A DNA stretch of 64,000 bases from Perca fluviatilis (lineage: Eukaryota > Chordata > Actinopteri > Perciformes > Percidae). A program made the translations under genes and the position numbers. The notes beneath the pieces were generated by a model that was not told the DNA's origin, ran no database searches, and was given only the letters and a program-made list of their open reading frames with translations. Shown here piece after piece: positions 52,390 to 64,000 of this stretch. Every line of letters starts with the position of its first letter. Position 1 is the stretch's first letter. The DNA lies in the NCBI RefSeq assembly GCF_010015445.1, contig NC_053128.1, forward strand, positions 5,900,127 through 5,964,126. The letters are read 5' to 3'.

Positions 52390-52870
52390 CTCTCTAAGGC
52401 TGTTCTTAGATACAGCTAGAGCTTAACACGCGTCCGGTATACTCGCCGTGCGCAAATGTGACGTCATGGGAGTGCCGTAACTATTTATACTCGCATATTT
52501 ATATCACTAGTTGCAGTCTTCTGCTGAACAGAGGTGTCGTTAATGAGGAAAGGCTGCCCACTTTGCTATTTCTACGGACTAGAAGAAGAAGAAAAAGGTA
52601 AACAATGGCAGAACTGGCAGCAGCATTGACGTCAATATCAATCATTCATATCAAGCCTTTTATTCACCATAAAAGAACTCCTCTTAACCCAGTAAGTTTA
52701 CAAGAGAGACTTGCAGTCACTCTGAGAGTCCTGGCATCCGGTTGCCCTCAACCTCGTCCATGATTCCTGTTTCCGCTTTGTCGTGTGCTGCTGAAAAAAA
52801 TAGGGATCTACGTCATTTTGACGTCACATTGGCACGCAACAGGTTGGCTGCGGCAACTGTAAAAAGGCCT
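52390..52870 (-). repeat. Dispersed repeat family C copy 2
   Basis: Inverted relative to 28364-28640 (TTGACGTCACATTGGC, CCGCTTTGTCG, GAGAGACTTGCAGTCACTC). Its outer parts AAGGCTGTTCTTAG and ACTGTAAAAAGGCCTT suggest inverted ends. Confidence 0.6.
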
Positions 52871-53064
52871 TAATCTCACCATGCTGACATCCGGCACAAT
52901 GATTATGTTGATGCTGATGTTGAGCTGGTGGCACACCTAACCTGTTTTGTTTAGTTCAAACTAACTCTGGACTCTGTTTGGGCTTGCTGTCAGCTCAACT
53001 TAGGGTTTGTCTGTGGTGTAAACACAAAGTAGACCAACTGTGTGAAGCACAAACTACTATCAGG

Positions 53065-53282
53065 GGCCATCCACACGGAGATGCTATTAGGGTTACTAGG
53101 CAAGCTTCTCCGTTTTTTGGTGAATTTCTGTAGCAGAAACAGAGCCACCTATAGGCCTGTAATATGAAATAGCGTGTTGAGTGATTTACAAATGGATCCG
53201 TTTGGACGCATATATTCTTGAAATGATGCCAGGGAAGACGGTGGAAAAAAAGATTGTTTTGGTACGTGTGGACTTGGCCTGA
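53065..53282. repeat. MITE-like fragment (CCATCCACACGGAGATG family)
   Basis: Starts GGCCATCCACACGGAGATGC and ends GGTACGTGTGGACTTGGCCT, weakly inverted ends of a common fish repeat. Confidence 0.4.
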
Positions 53283-53978
53283 GTGTTTCCCCTAGGTTTA
53301 GCCTGGCGGGTTGGTTGAGGGTTGAAAGATTTATCAGTTTCTTTTTTAAATCTACATCACATCAGCATGAGTTGGATCAACCGCACACTTATTTAAAAGG
53401 AAAACACGTCACTCCCTTTTATTTCCTTACAAACAATGTAACAGTTAAAAGGCTATTTTTTTTAAACGTTTTAAAAAGTCTGGCGCAGTGCTCACTTGAC
53501 ATAAAACGATATGTTACATAACTTCCAGAAAACTTCACGGAGAACAATGAGGGCAAAACAGCATCACTGATCTGTTTTAACCAAATGTTCTCTGGTCCAG
53601 CTCAGCTAAAAACCAAACAACGCTGAATCTGTCAGCACTTTAGCAATCACTACTACAATTCACTTCCGAGCCGGTTTGTAACCAGTAGGCTACCAAGAAC
53701 GTGTCAACTGATTGAGCAGTTTACATAACACACTCTACTCTCCTGCTGTTACAGACGTGAACTAACCGCAGACAGTTGCCTCGTTAATGGACTCATGGCA
53801 GTGTGTCGCTGCACAATGAATGTGGGGGAAACATTATGGATATTTGGTGTTATTTTTGGCATTTAAAAAAGATTTTTGACTTGTACACTTAAAGGGAAAA
53901 CACTGACTATTAAATTCACCTGCTGATTGTGAACTGTCAAGAACGTGATCTTAGAGTGGGGTGTATATACTGTATATA

Positions 53979-55139
53979 CACTCACCTAAAGGATTATTAG
54001 GAACACCTGTAAGATTTCTCGTTAATGCAATTATCTAATCAACCAATCACATGGCAGCTGCTTCAATGCAAAAAGGTGATCTAAGCAATTTTGAGCATGG
54101 CATGGTTGTTGGTGCCAGACAGGCTGGTTTGAGTATTTTACAATCTGCTCAGTTACTGGGATTTTCACACACAACCTATTCTAGGGATTCAAAGAATGGT
54201 CTGAAAACGGAAAAACACCCAGTATGCGGCGGTCCTGTGGGCGAAAATGCCTTGTTGATGCTAGAGGTCAGAGGAGAATGGGGCCGACTGATTCCAGCTG
54301 ATAGATCAACTTTGACTCAAATAACCACTCGTTACAACCGAGGTATGCAGCAAAGCATTTGTGAAGCCACAACACGCACAACCTTGAGGCGGATGGGCTA
54401 CATCAGCAGAAGACCCTACCGGGTACCAATCATCTCCTCTAAAAAATAGGAAAATGAGGCTACAATTTGCACAAGCTCACCAAAATTGGACAGTTGAAGA
54501 CTGGAAAAATGTTGCCTGGTCTGATGAGTCTCGATTTCTGTTGAGACATTCCGATGGTAGAGTCAGAATTTGGCATGAACAGAATGAGAACATGGATCCA
54601 TCATGCCTTGTAACCACTGTGCAGGCTGGTGGTGATGGTGGTGGTGTAATGGTGTGGGGAATGTTTTCTTGGCACAGTTTAGGCCCCTTAGTACCAATTG
54701 GGCATCGTTTAAATGCCACAGCCTACCTGAGCATTGTTTCTGACCATGTCCATCCCTTTATGACCACCATGTACCCATCCTCTGATGGCTACTTCCAGCA
54801 GGATGATGCACCATGTCACAAAGCTCGAATCATTTCAAATTGGTTTCTTGAACATGACAATGAGTTCACTGTACTAAAATGGCCCGCACAGTCACCAGAT
54901 CTCAACCCAACAGAACATCTTTGGGATGTGGTGGAACAGGAGCTTCGTGCCCTGGATGTGCATCCCACAAATCTCCATCAACTGCAAGATGCTACCCTAT
55001 CAATATGGGCCAACATTTCTAAAGAATGCTTCCAGCACCTTGTTGAATCAATGCCACGAAGAATTAAGGCAGTTCTGAAGGCGAAAGGGGGTCAAACACT
55101 GCATTAGTAGGGTGTTCCTAATAATCCTTTAGGTGAGTG
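53979..55139 (+). mobile_element. Tc1-family transposon copy 2, complete with perfect TIRs
   Basis: Left end CACTCACCTAAAGGATTATT and right end AATAATCCTTTAGGTGAGTG; the inverted repeats match over 29 bp without error. TA flanks both sides (53977-53978 and 55140-55141). 1,161 bp, close sibling of 4079-5008. Lies downstream of the last recognised WDR7 exon. Confidence 0.96.
54051..55107 (+). pseudogene. Tc1 transposase (DD34E), copy 2, frameshifted
   Basis: Starts MAAASMQKGDLSNFEHGMVV with an HTH region. A local out-of-frame stretch (54228-54290) results from -1 and +1 changes relative to copy 1. A stop at 54447 comes from one extra A (six A against five in copy 1). After it the frame reads [13 protein letters not shown] (first Asp), [13 protein letters not shown] (second Asp) and SPDLNPTEHLWDVVEQELR (Glu) to a TAG. 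All catalytic motifs remain but the gene is not intact. Confidence 0.93.
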
Positions 55140-55807
55140 TATGTGTGTGTAAAGCATATGAGTGTGGGCATGTTCTCTGATACCTTTTAAACACAGGTGT
55201 GTTTTGTATTTTAACAGTTCCTCATTAAAAAGTGAGTGAAATGCATTGACCACACAACAACTATCCCCCCATAATATTACAGTTCATATAATTATCTTTT
55301 TTATCCTGTTTTCTACCAGTTTGTCATTATTTATGATACCGTTGCATCTAAACTATTTAATTTTCATAATCAGTTTTTTCTTGGTGAGCTCAACATATTT
55401 TTAATTTGGTCTGGAACAAAGTAACAAAATAACTGTACAGTTGTGACCAAAGAAGTTCCCGTCCAGCCAGCTCAATGTGGTGATGGGGTCGGTTTGTTCT
55501 GACTATTATGATCAAATAATGTAAAATGTAGTCTTATAAAAAACAACAATTTTCTTTTTCTTAAGTCATAACTTTTGTGCCATGTTGAAGTGTGACTTAT
55601 GACACCTTTTTTCATGAGAACTTGGAGAAAACAAAAACACACAAAAAATAAGCAGTAAGCAGTTACTACGAGTACTTTCGCGCCTGAGCTGTTTGGTCCG
55701 TTTTAACTGAACCCTGGAGCGTTTTGTGGGCTAGTCCCGTTCTCTTTGGGGTGGTGGAACTGATTTCTGTCTCTCTTTTTCCTCATGTCTTTTCACTTCA
55801 CGTCATT

Positions 55808-55874
55808 CATCAAAACAGACAATAACTTTAACGCACACACACCCACTCATCAAAACAGACAATAACTTTAACGC
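55808..55874. repeat. 40-bp tandem duplication beside a CA tract
   Basis: The 27-mer starting CATCAAAACAGACAATAACT occurs at 55808-55834 and 55848-55874, separated by a CA-rich spacer. Confidence 0.9.
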
Positions 55875-55881
55875 TATTATT

Positions 55882-55995
<114 letters not shown>

Positions 55996-56761
55996 GCTCA
56001 GTCAGATAGCTGGCTAAAGTCACAGACCAATTAAAACTTCTGTTGACGAACCAAAGGTCAACTCTCCAGCCTGTGTGTGTGTTTGTGTGAGTGAGACACC
56101 AATGTAGTCTCTCAGGGAAGGATGTACTATCTTAAATGTCAAAATTATATATAAATAAAGAAAGAAGTGCAGTGTTTCTTTTCTCTGAGCTGGAATTTCC
56201 AGAGAGCAGCTTTAGTGGTTTAAAGGAGACATGAGTCACTGTTGTAGAGTGGACTTATGGTCCATTATTCGGTTTTTTTAAACTCTGCCTTAAAAGGGGC
56301 TGTACTCGATATTCAGAACAGCAGCAAACCAATATTTTTTTATTTGATGAATCTATCTCTTTCTCTCCAAGTGACCCTGTCTTTCTGCTTGAGCAGCACT
56401 GGTTGAAGCCTGAAAATATTGTAAAAAAATTAATAACATAACTAATTACACTGGTCGGACTGTCAAGCTCTGTTTCAGACTGATACCTCCGGTTCAGGCT
56501 GGTCCTCATCCTCAACACGTGCCTTTTTCAGTCGCGGAAAATACTTTTCAATATTCAACTGAATTGAAGCAGCAAACATTCAGTGTAAGAGTTAAAAAAA
56601 TTACATATTATTTATAATAAGTTTATTTGATTCACCGTTGCTACATATAGTGTTTTGACCTCGACAACCCAACTGCATTTTATTGCAAACTTGCGTGTTC
56701 ACGAGATAGATACCAACCTTTTGTGAACTTAAGACTTTCGCCAGCCGTCTTCTCTCGTTTT

Positions 56762-56764
<3 letters not shown>

Positions 56765-56828
<64 letters not shown>
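56765..56828. repeat. (TG)n microsatellite
   Basis: 64 bp TG tract. Confidence 0.98.
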
Positions 56829-56830
<2 letters not shown>

Positions 56831-56929
56831 ACGCGTGAGAGACCGAGAAGAGCAGGGAAAGGAAATGCAGCTGAACGAATACGCTGCATGTTTTAAATAG
56901 CGTTGATTGTATGGCGCACCGCCACAAAT

Positions 56930-59900
56930 TAGTCTGTGTGGGAAACACTGATGTAATTCAGCCAGGAGGAGAAGTTGACTTCCATCCTCTTAAAATGACC
57001 CGTTTTGCAATGACCATACCTAGGGCTTGTTGTAAAGCGGAGGGAAGAGCCAGAGTCCTTGGAGCATCCCGGTATCACCAAGAGACAGCGACCAACACTG
57101 TACAAATGAAAAATATCAACCCACAACCTAGTGAGCTTAGAGCAGGACCAGAAAAGATGCCAGAGAGTTCCGTCAGCTGACTAACATTTATCACAGGTGG
57201 CAGAAACCGACGGGAAGATTCTATATGTAGTTTAGTCTTGCTAAAAAGTGCAACCGGTGAATTCAAATCAATTCAATCCAATCAATGACTTTAAACTGAA
57301 TAAGCTGAAGTCTAGCATTAGTAGAGAATACCTTTATCCTGTTCAGCCCTTTCTCCCACAGCTCTTAAGAGATTACCTCACCAGTGTCCTTAATCCACAC
57401 CTCCTTGATGTGGAGAGAGGAGGTTGTCATAAAAAAGAGGTTAACAAACCGAGAGATCAGATGTTTGGAGGTGGGAGGTTGGGTCGTAATTTCATAGAAG
57501 ACGTGTTGTACTGGAATTGTATTAAGGAGAGGGAAAAATTCCTTTACAAAATTCCCAATTTGCAAATAAAAAAATTTACTGAAAGAAAGATTGAACTTCG
57601 CCTGAAGCTGAGCAAAAGAAGCAAAATGGTTATCAATGTAGAAATCCCTGATAGTTGATAAACCTTTATCTGACAAGTGCTTAAAAACGGCATCCATCAG
57701 CCCTGGCTTAAAACAGGGGTTCTGACATATAGTATGACAGACCTGGGAGACTCAGGACACCATTAATTTGCTTTAAAATTTTAAATAAGTTGTGCAAAAC
57801 AAAGTTGTTTCATAGCGATTTTATTGTATTATTAGGTTTTGAAAATGAAATGGCCGTCAAGGAGGCACCAGTAATTGATACAACATTACCAGGTTCAATA
57901 TCAGGCTAACTAGTGCCGAGCCTACAGGCCCAGATGAAGGCTGTGATAATAGTCTAACAGCTTAAAAATGGAAGAAGTGAGAAAAATTTTAAATTATGGA
58001 GCACTACCATTTTTAATGGCCAATTAACGAAAGGGGAAGAAGTTTCCATCCATGCAAATAATTAAGTTTAAAAATAAGTTTTGGATTTTTGGAGATATTA
58101 ATCCCCAAATAAGAAAAATGGTAATTGGAAATTCAGGAGGGCAAATTGTTTAGAAAACTAGAATTGAGGCATAAAAACAGATTCCCCCCAATTTATGGTG
58201 AATCCAGAGAGTCATCCAAAGCGGTCTATCAGATTAAGAAGGGGTGTAAGGGATGTCCTCGCATTTGAAAGAGTCAAAAATCACATCAGCCGCTTACAGC
58301 CCTATGGTACAGTCGGATATGCCACATCGTATACCAAAGATTTGGGGGCTGGCTCTGATGGCTATGGCCAGCAGCTCAAGAGCTAGCGCAAAAAGCATTG
58401 ACAAGAGGCAACAGTCTTGCCTGGTGCCGCGATGCAACGGGAACGGGAGGACCTTTCATGATACATTAGAACAGAAGATTGGGGACCACCGTTAAGCATT
58501 TTTAATATAGTCCTAACGTTCAACCCAAAACCAAATTTCTCGAGAGCAGCAAACATGTATCTCCCTTCTACCTGATCAAAAGCCTGCCGGGCATCTAGTG
58601 AGATACCCCCAAGTGCCAATGTGTTTATTTTGCCGGTTAATCGGACTTTCACAATTATTTTTTGGTTGGAGTTAAGCAGACTTAAGGAATGATAGGATTT
58701 GTTTCATCTCTGTCCTTTTTCAAGAGGACACAAATATGGGCAAATTACCTTTTTTTTCTCTGAGAAATTAATCATCTGGAACAAGAGAGGGACGATAACA
58801 TCACTATGCATCTTATAAAATTCTATCTCAAAGCCATCTGGGCCTCAAGCTTTGTCGTTGGGCAAAGAACGGATGGCATTTTTGATCTCCTCCATAGTAA
58901 ATTCAGAGTCCAGTTCCCATCTCGAAGGCTCTGAAAGAACTGGAATATCTAATATATGGAGAAAAGTAGTAATATCTGAATCAGTAGCAGTGGATCTAGA
59001 GGTGTATCATTACTATAAAATTAAAAAAATCTGTCGTTAATCTGTTGTGATCAGTTAATAGTGGTCCAGTGGCTGAAGAAATTTTATGTATTGCCCATCA
59101 GCTTGGACGTCCTTCAGCTGCCTGGCAAGCAATTTATCAGCCTTCTCACCTAACTCTAAATGCTTCTGCTTTAATTTGCGAATATAGTTCCCAACCAAGA
59201 ATATGGTTGTATTCATATTTTACTTTTAAAATGGAACTAAGGGTGTCTTCAGAACCTGTGTCTCGGTAAGAGTCCTTTCAATATGCTAGTTCGGCCTCAA
59301 TGTCCATTAAACGCCTAAGCGTGGCCCTTTTACGAGATGATTGAAACAATATGATATGACCTCTTATAAAGACTTTTAAGGGTTCTCACAAAGAGACTGC
59401 GCCATTGTCATTTATGAGCAGAAAGTCTGCAATCTTGGCTGAAATGTAGCCGCTAAAAGAATCATCTAAATATAGAGAAGGGTTCAATTTCCAATTATTT
59501 TGAGGGGCATAAAGTCAGTTGTCATTGAGAGAGGTCCATTGTCAGAAATTAAAATTAGTGTAATGGAAATTAGTCTAGAGACAACCAGCATATAGTCAAT
59601 TCTAGTAAAGCTACCGTGCACAGGGGAGAACAAAGAATATTGCCTCTCTAAGGGGTACTGAGGCCTCCAGATGTCAACCAGTCATGAGATTTGGCAAGAT
59701 TAAGAACATGGACGGATTTCAATGATGGGGCCACTTTCGAGTAGGATCTATCCAACAGGGGTTAAAAGTAACAATTAAAATCCCCATCGACTATTATATT
59801 ATGATTGTTATATTCAGGACCAAGGTTAAACTTACTGAAGAATTCGGGACTATTACAATTAGGAGCATACATATTTAAGAGAGCTAACGGAACTGAATTG

Positions 59901-61240
59901 GTTGGATATGGGTCTCCTGTCCCCATACCCCTACAATTCCAAGAAGTAGAAGTGATGTGGCTCATTCCTTACCTAATTGAGAATTGACATGGATCTAAAT
60001 AGAGGGACAAAAAGTATATATTGACATATGACACATAGAGAGCTGGCAGTACGTTGAGTAACCGCAACGACAATAGAACAAGAAAAAAAAAACAGACCCG
60101 CTGAAAAAAACTAAGCAGTGCATCCCACTGGTTGGCAAGGAGGCAGCTGGATAACAGAGCCAGCCAAACGGCACACAAAAAAACCCACTTACACCAGAGC
60201 ACTGTACGCATCTTTAGGATATTAACTAACCTTAAACGTGCACACTCAGGAATATACTTAATGTAAGAAATATTCAGATCATACATTTAGTAGGATATGT
60301 GGGAAGATTGTACAACCGATGCAGCATATAAAACATAAAAAAAGACAAGAAGAAGAAATGACCACCGGGTTTGCCAGCCAGTTTTGATAATACCTGAGGA
60401 TAATAAATTAGGGTGTGGCGGGGCTTATTATATTATATATTCACCAAAGTAAATGCAGCATGTTACGGCATACACTCCTCAAACACAAACATTGTGCTGC
60501 TTAATATTCAATTAAAATACATATTTTTTTAAAAAGAGGAAATATAACCGCCTCGTTTAACATGAGTCCTGTCAACCTGAAGTAATGGGAGGCCACAAAT
60601 ATGGCATTTAACGCCATGCATGAATTGTTTGTACATGAGGCGTACTGTAGAAAAAGTCCCGGAGGATACAAAGTGCGTCAAAATAAAAACAAAAGGAGCA
60701 ATTCCCACTTCCCAGTGCAAATATGTTTTACAACCTTAACATTCAACCACTGTAAAGTTACATTTCAATGGAAAAGTGCTAGATCGGCACATCAATCATG
60801 TGGCTGCTTAGGGAAAGTGAAGTCATAAAGATAATATGTAATGTTACCAATAGTTAGGATTTGTCTACTGGGTCTAAAGAGTTGGCAAACTGTCCGGCTT
60901 CAGCCGGTAAATCAAATGTCTTAGTTGTGTAGTCGACATGGAGCTTGGCTGGGAAACGCAAAGAACACTTAACACCAGATTCGGTTAGCTGCCTCCTCAT
61001 GTTAAAGGCCCATCGCTGTGATGAAACCTCTGCCATGGAGTCAGGGAATATGGAGACTATCTCGCCATGGTAGCGCAGGGGTGCATGCTGATGACTGAGC
61101 CGCAGTATGTTGATCACGTCTCGATCGCTGCGGACCTCGGCAATGATGACCTGCGGCCACTCGTTAGGCTTCGGTGGGCTCGGTCTATTGTTACGGGCCT
61201 GCTGAAGTTGTCTTGGCCGAGTACCTCCGGAATCAACTTT
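56930..61240 (-). mobile_element. Degenerate L1-like LINE, about 4.3 kb
   Basis: Read on the minus strand from 61240 downward. ORF1-like part at 60854-61190 (NILRLSHQHAPLRYHGEIVS, SGVKCSLRFPAKLHVDYT). AP-endonuclease-like part at 59762-59965 (TSTSWNCRGMG, LLNMYAPNCNSPEFFSKFN, DGDFNC). Reverse transcriptase at 58383-58652 (LDARQAFDQVEGRYMFAALE, KFGFGLNVRTILKML). C-terminal region at 57250-57697 (LSTIRDFYIDNHFASFAQLQ). Zn-knuckle-like tail at 56930-57200 (WVDIFHLYSVGRC). Many stops and shifts; dead element. Confidence 0.88.
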
Positions 61241-61544
61241 TAAACAAAGTCAGTAGTGCTCCTTCTTACCATGCCCTACATGCAGCTTTGTATAAAATAA
61301 TGCATTTACAGAGAATGGTAATTCATGGAAATGAGAATTGCAATAATATTTTTAAGGCCACTCGTTGAACTGTGAGCTCGGTTTAAATCAGTTATTTCAA
61401 TTTTCAAACAAAGACACACCATTTATATCACATTTCATCTATTAAGTGTGCTGCATTTGAAAGCAGTTAAACAAATCCAAGTTCCCGTCATCACGACAGT
61501 AAGCCATATTTCCATATATCCAACAGAAAACACTGATCACAAAC

Positions 61545-61714
61545 TGATCCAAACAGAGAGCTCAACACACAGGGTGAAAAGAGGAGCTGCAGTAATGTGC
61601 AGGACAACATATAATATATGGTGTTTTCTGAAAATTAAACCCCATAAACCTATTCTGGTACAACCTCTAAATACAATTATGAACCTGAAAATGAGCATAA
61701 TATGAGCACGTTAA
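61545..61714. repeat. Fragment of the TTAA-flanked MITE family
   Basis: CTCAACACACAGGGTGAAAA, GAGGAGCTGCAGTAATGTGC and the right end ATAATATGAGCACGTTAA match 27960-28112. Confidence 0.75.
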
Positions 61715-61808
61715 TTCAGTCAGCCTTCTAACAATTCAAACAAACCAACATTTTTTTTTTTAACCGTTTTGTACACCATCTTGTCTGTGTGCCCTCAGAG
61801 GATCAGAG

Positions 61809-61850
61809 GTTCACTTGTCAGACTCGGATGATCTGATCTTCCCTGATGGA
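61809..61850 (+). CDS. Candidate small WDR7 exon (weak)
   Basis: An exon-like patch follows a good acceptor tract (GTCTGTGTGCCCTCAG at 61783-61798). The acidic reading VHLSDSDDLIFPDG runs from the AG at 61808 to a GTAAAC donor, 42 nt, phase 0/0, compatible with W14. Using the better AG at 61798 makes phase 0 hit a stop. A longer form to 61934 (donor GTACAG) is also in phase. No mammalian counterpart is recognised. Confidence 0.22.
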
Positions 61851-62244
61851 GTAAACCCCGCCCACCTGGGCCTCCCAGCACAGAAAACAAACGCTATGAA
61901 TTATTTAGTATCTGAACAGCGCTTAGTTCAGCTGGTACAGTTTGACTTTTATAGTTTGACTTGGAATCCATTTAGCTCAGCATTCCGTCTCCTCTTCTGT
62001 TGGGTGCGTCCTTTTTCTCCTCTTCTTATCTTCCACCAGATAACCTTTGTGTTGTTTCTTTTTCCCCTCTTGTGTGTTTTTCCTGCCATGACTGCTCATA
62101 ATCACAGCTCCTTTCTGAAAAGGCCAACACACAACAGCTGCAATTTTTCCTCTCTGTTCTATCCTAAATACATCACTCAGCCTCCCACCTCTGTGTCATT
62201 TCTCACTCATATCTACTCAAATTACGGATCAAACCCACCCACTA

Positions 62245-62397
<153 letters not shown>

Positions 62398-62399
62398 GT

Positions 62400-63380
62400 G
62401 TGTAATGACAGATAATGACCATGAAATGTCACTATCAACACAAACATTACACCCAGTCAGCCCCCGAGGCCTGTACTATGAAGCAAGATTTGGCGTTAAC
62501 GAGGTAACTTCAGGTTCAACCCAGGGTTTTGTGGATCACTTGTTACTTATACTTATGCTGAACACCTACTAGAGAGAGAGAGAGAGAGGCTTATCTGTGA
62601 ATGTGTTTGTCACATGAAGGAAAAAATAAAACTGAGCTGAAATAATTTTTTCGATCAACAGAAAATGAATTGGCCACAATTTGCTTAACTGAAATTGTCA
62701 GACATTGTCTGTTTACACTATCTCAAATTTAAGGATTTGCTAGTTTTCTGTTAGTATATATGTATATGTATATGTGTGTGTGTGTGTATATATAGTTGTA
62801 AATTAAATATCTTTGGGTTTTCGACTGTGTCTCAGACAAAACAAGACAGACATAATACACTTTTATACGTTTCATACACAAAATGCAACTTAATTGGCTC
62901 TAGAGTAATGACTGAATAGAAACAGTTATAACATGGGGGGGGGATACAAACAACAAAGAAAATAATGTAAAAATCTTTTCAAGTTTTTGCAGAAGTTAGA
63001 TAAAGAATAGCAAATGGTAAAAGTAAGTAAAACCAGTGCGTTATATTTGCATCATTATTTCATGACACATTCACATAAATACCCCTCCAACCTCAGGACT
63101 CAGCTCCTTGGGCTGGGTATCCATTGGCAATACTGTACGGAGTTTCAGTGCTGATATCAAAATTATATTTTGTTACTATTGGCTGGATTGTTGTGAAATT
63201 TGCAGTAGCACGCTACTGCATTTAAAGTGAGCACTAGCTGTGTCAATTAACTCACCTGCTGTCATGAGTCATCCCCACACCTCTCTCCCCTGCCGCTGAA
63301 TGCAAACCATGCCCACCTCCACAGAGCCGGTCTACCAGATGTCTGTTATTCCAAGTTAAACAGGTGGAAGCATGTAAATC
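62400..63380. other. Non-coding stretch, nothing recognised
   Basis: AT-rich with a short AG tract (62571-62588) and a TATG/TG tract (62755-62790). No WDR7 exon found. Confidence 0.4.
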
Positions 63381-63383
63381 AGT

Positions 63384-63694
63384 GAGTACGCTTACATGCA
63401 AACAAATATTCCACTATTATTCCGAATATGACAATATTCAGAATTTGACGCAGGTCACGTAAACAGCATATTCCGTTTTGGATAGTCCGAATAAGGCCTT
63501 TTCCCGAATTTAGCTTTTTACGATTAAGACATGGGATATGACGATATTATTCAGGCTTTCATGGATATTATGAATATATTTGGATATTAGTGGAATATCC
63601 ACTTTCGTTAGCCATATAAACAGCTTAGTTGGAATATCGTCTATTTCGGAATAAGGGCAAAAAGCGGAATATTATATGGCATGTAAATGTAGTT
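63384..63694. mobile_element. MITE with ends CTTACATGCAAAC / GCATGTAAATGTAG
   Basis: Near-palindromic body rich in GGAATATTCCGAATA-like units (TATTCCGAATATGAC, GGAATATCGTC, CGGAATATTATATGGCATG). Non-coding. Confidence 0.65.
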
Positions 63695-63711
63695 ACTGCT
63701 TCATAGAAATA

Positions 63712-63714
<3 letters not shown>

Positions 63715-63774
<60 letters not shown>

Positions 63775-63807
63775 GTTGTGTGTTGTGTGTGTGTGTGTTG
63801 TGTGTGA
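63715..63807. repeat. (TG)n microsatellite, imperfect
   Basis: TG tract with TTG interruptions towards its right end. Confidence 0.95.
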
Positions 63808-64000
63808 CTGTTCGTTGGACTCCAGTGGTGTTTGCCAGAAGGGCCCTGCAGGACAATGACCTTTAGACCTACTGCCCAGGAGCTATAGGACTGTGTGTGT
63901 ATGTGTGTGTGTATGCTTAGATAAGACATTTCATTGAAAAAACAGACTGTGCGTTTGTGTCTCTGTTTTTGCTATATACTCTACTGCACTAAGGAGATAT

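Noticed and set aside
56930..61240. Independent host genes suggested by scattered frames
   Set aside because: The pieces fall in the order ORF1, endonuclease, RT, C-terminus of a single degenerate L1-like LINE.

Overview
The window is vertebrate nuclear DNA, almost certainly from a teleost fish. The signs are two split genes with GT-AG introns (the shortest about 76 nt), Tc1-type transposons with typical fish termini, many small inverted-repeat elements, fish-type LINE and SINE remnants, and a very high density of long (CA/GT)n microsatellites. I see no operon, CRISPR array, phage or other prokaryote-style system. The content is two conserved genes, dense repeats, and places where repeats touch the genes' splice sites.

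Minus strand, 19001 down to 1749: a TAF1C orthologue (RNA polymerase I SL1/TIF-IB subunit). I reconstruct 16 coding exons (about 1,069 codons) from splice sites, phase and family resemblance. It runs from the ATG at 19001 to a C-terminus ending in RMGF. One internal part, just before the GDxFYQ-like motif, seems lost in a poly-C/poly-T tract at 6571-6637.

Plus strand, about 20560 to beyond 64000: the 5' half of a WDR7 orthologue (rabconnectin-3 beta, a V-ATPase partner). Fourteen coding exons (660 codons) lie between the ATG at 22100 and 52052. The C-terminal half is not recognisable before the window ends. Two extra exon-like segments (31313-31441 and about 61809-61850) may be unannotated WDR7 exons. 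The two genes are head to head, with about 1.6 kb between the TAF1C ATG and the presumed WDR7 first exon.

The remaining sequence is mostly repeats. There are three clear Tc1-family copies (3928-5008, 40701-42334, 53979-55139) plus two remnants, a degenerate L1-like LINE (about 56930-61240, minus), other LINE tails, a tRNA-derived SINE, and several hAT-like, TTAA-flanked and other MITE-like families. Long dinucleotide repeats are frequent, and two of them directly form part of a splice site, one in each gene. All homology calls come from recall of the protein families; no database search was run. Exon borders were chosen by eye from splice consensus, reading-frame phase and family resemblance.
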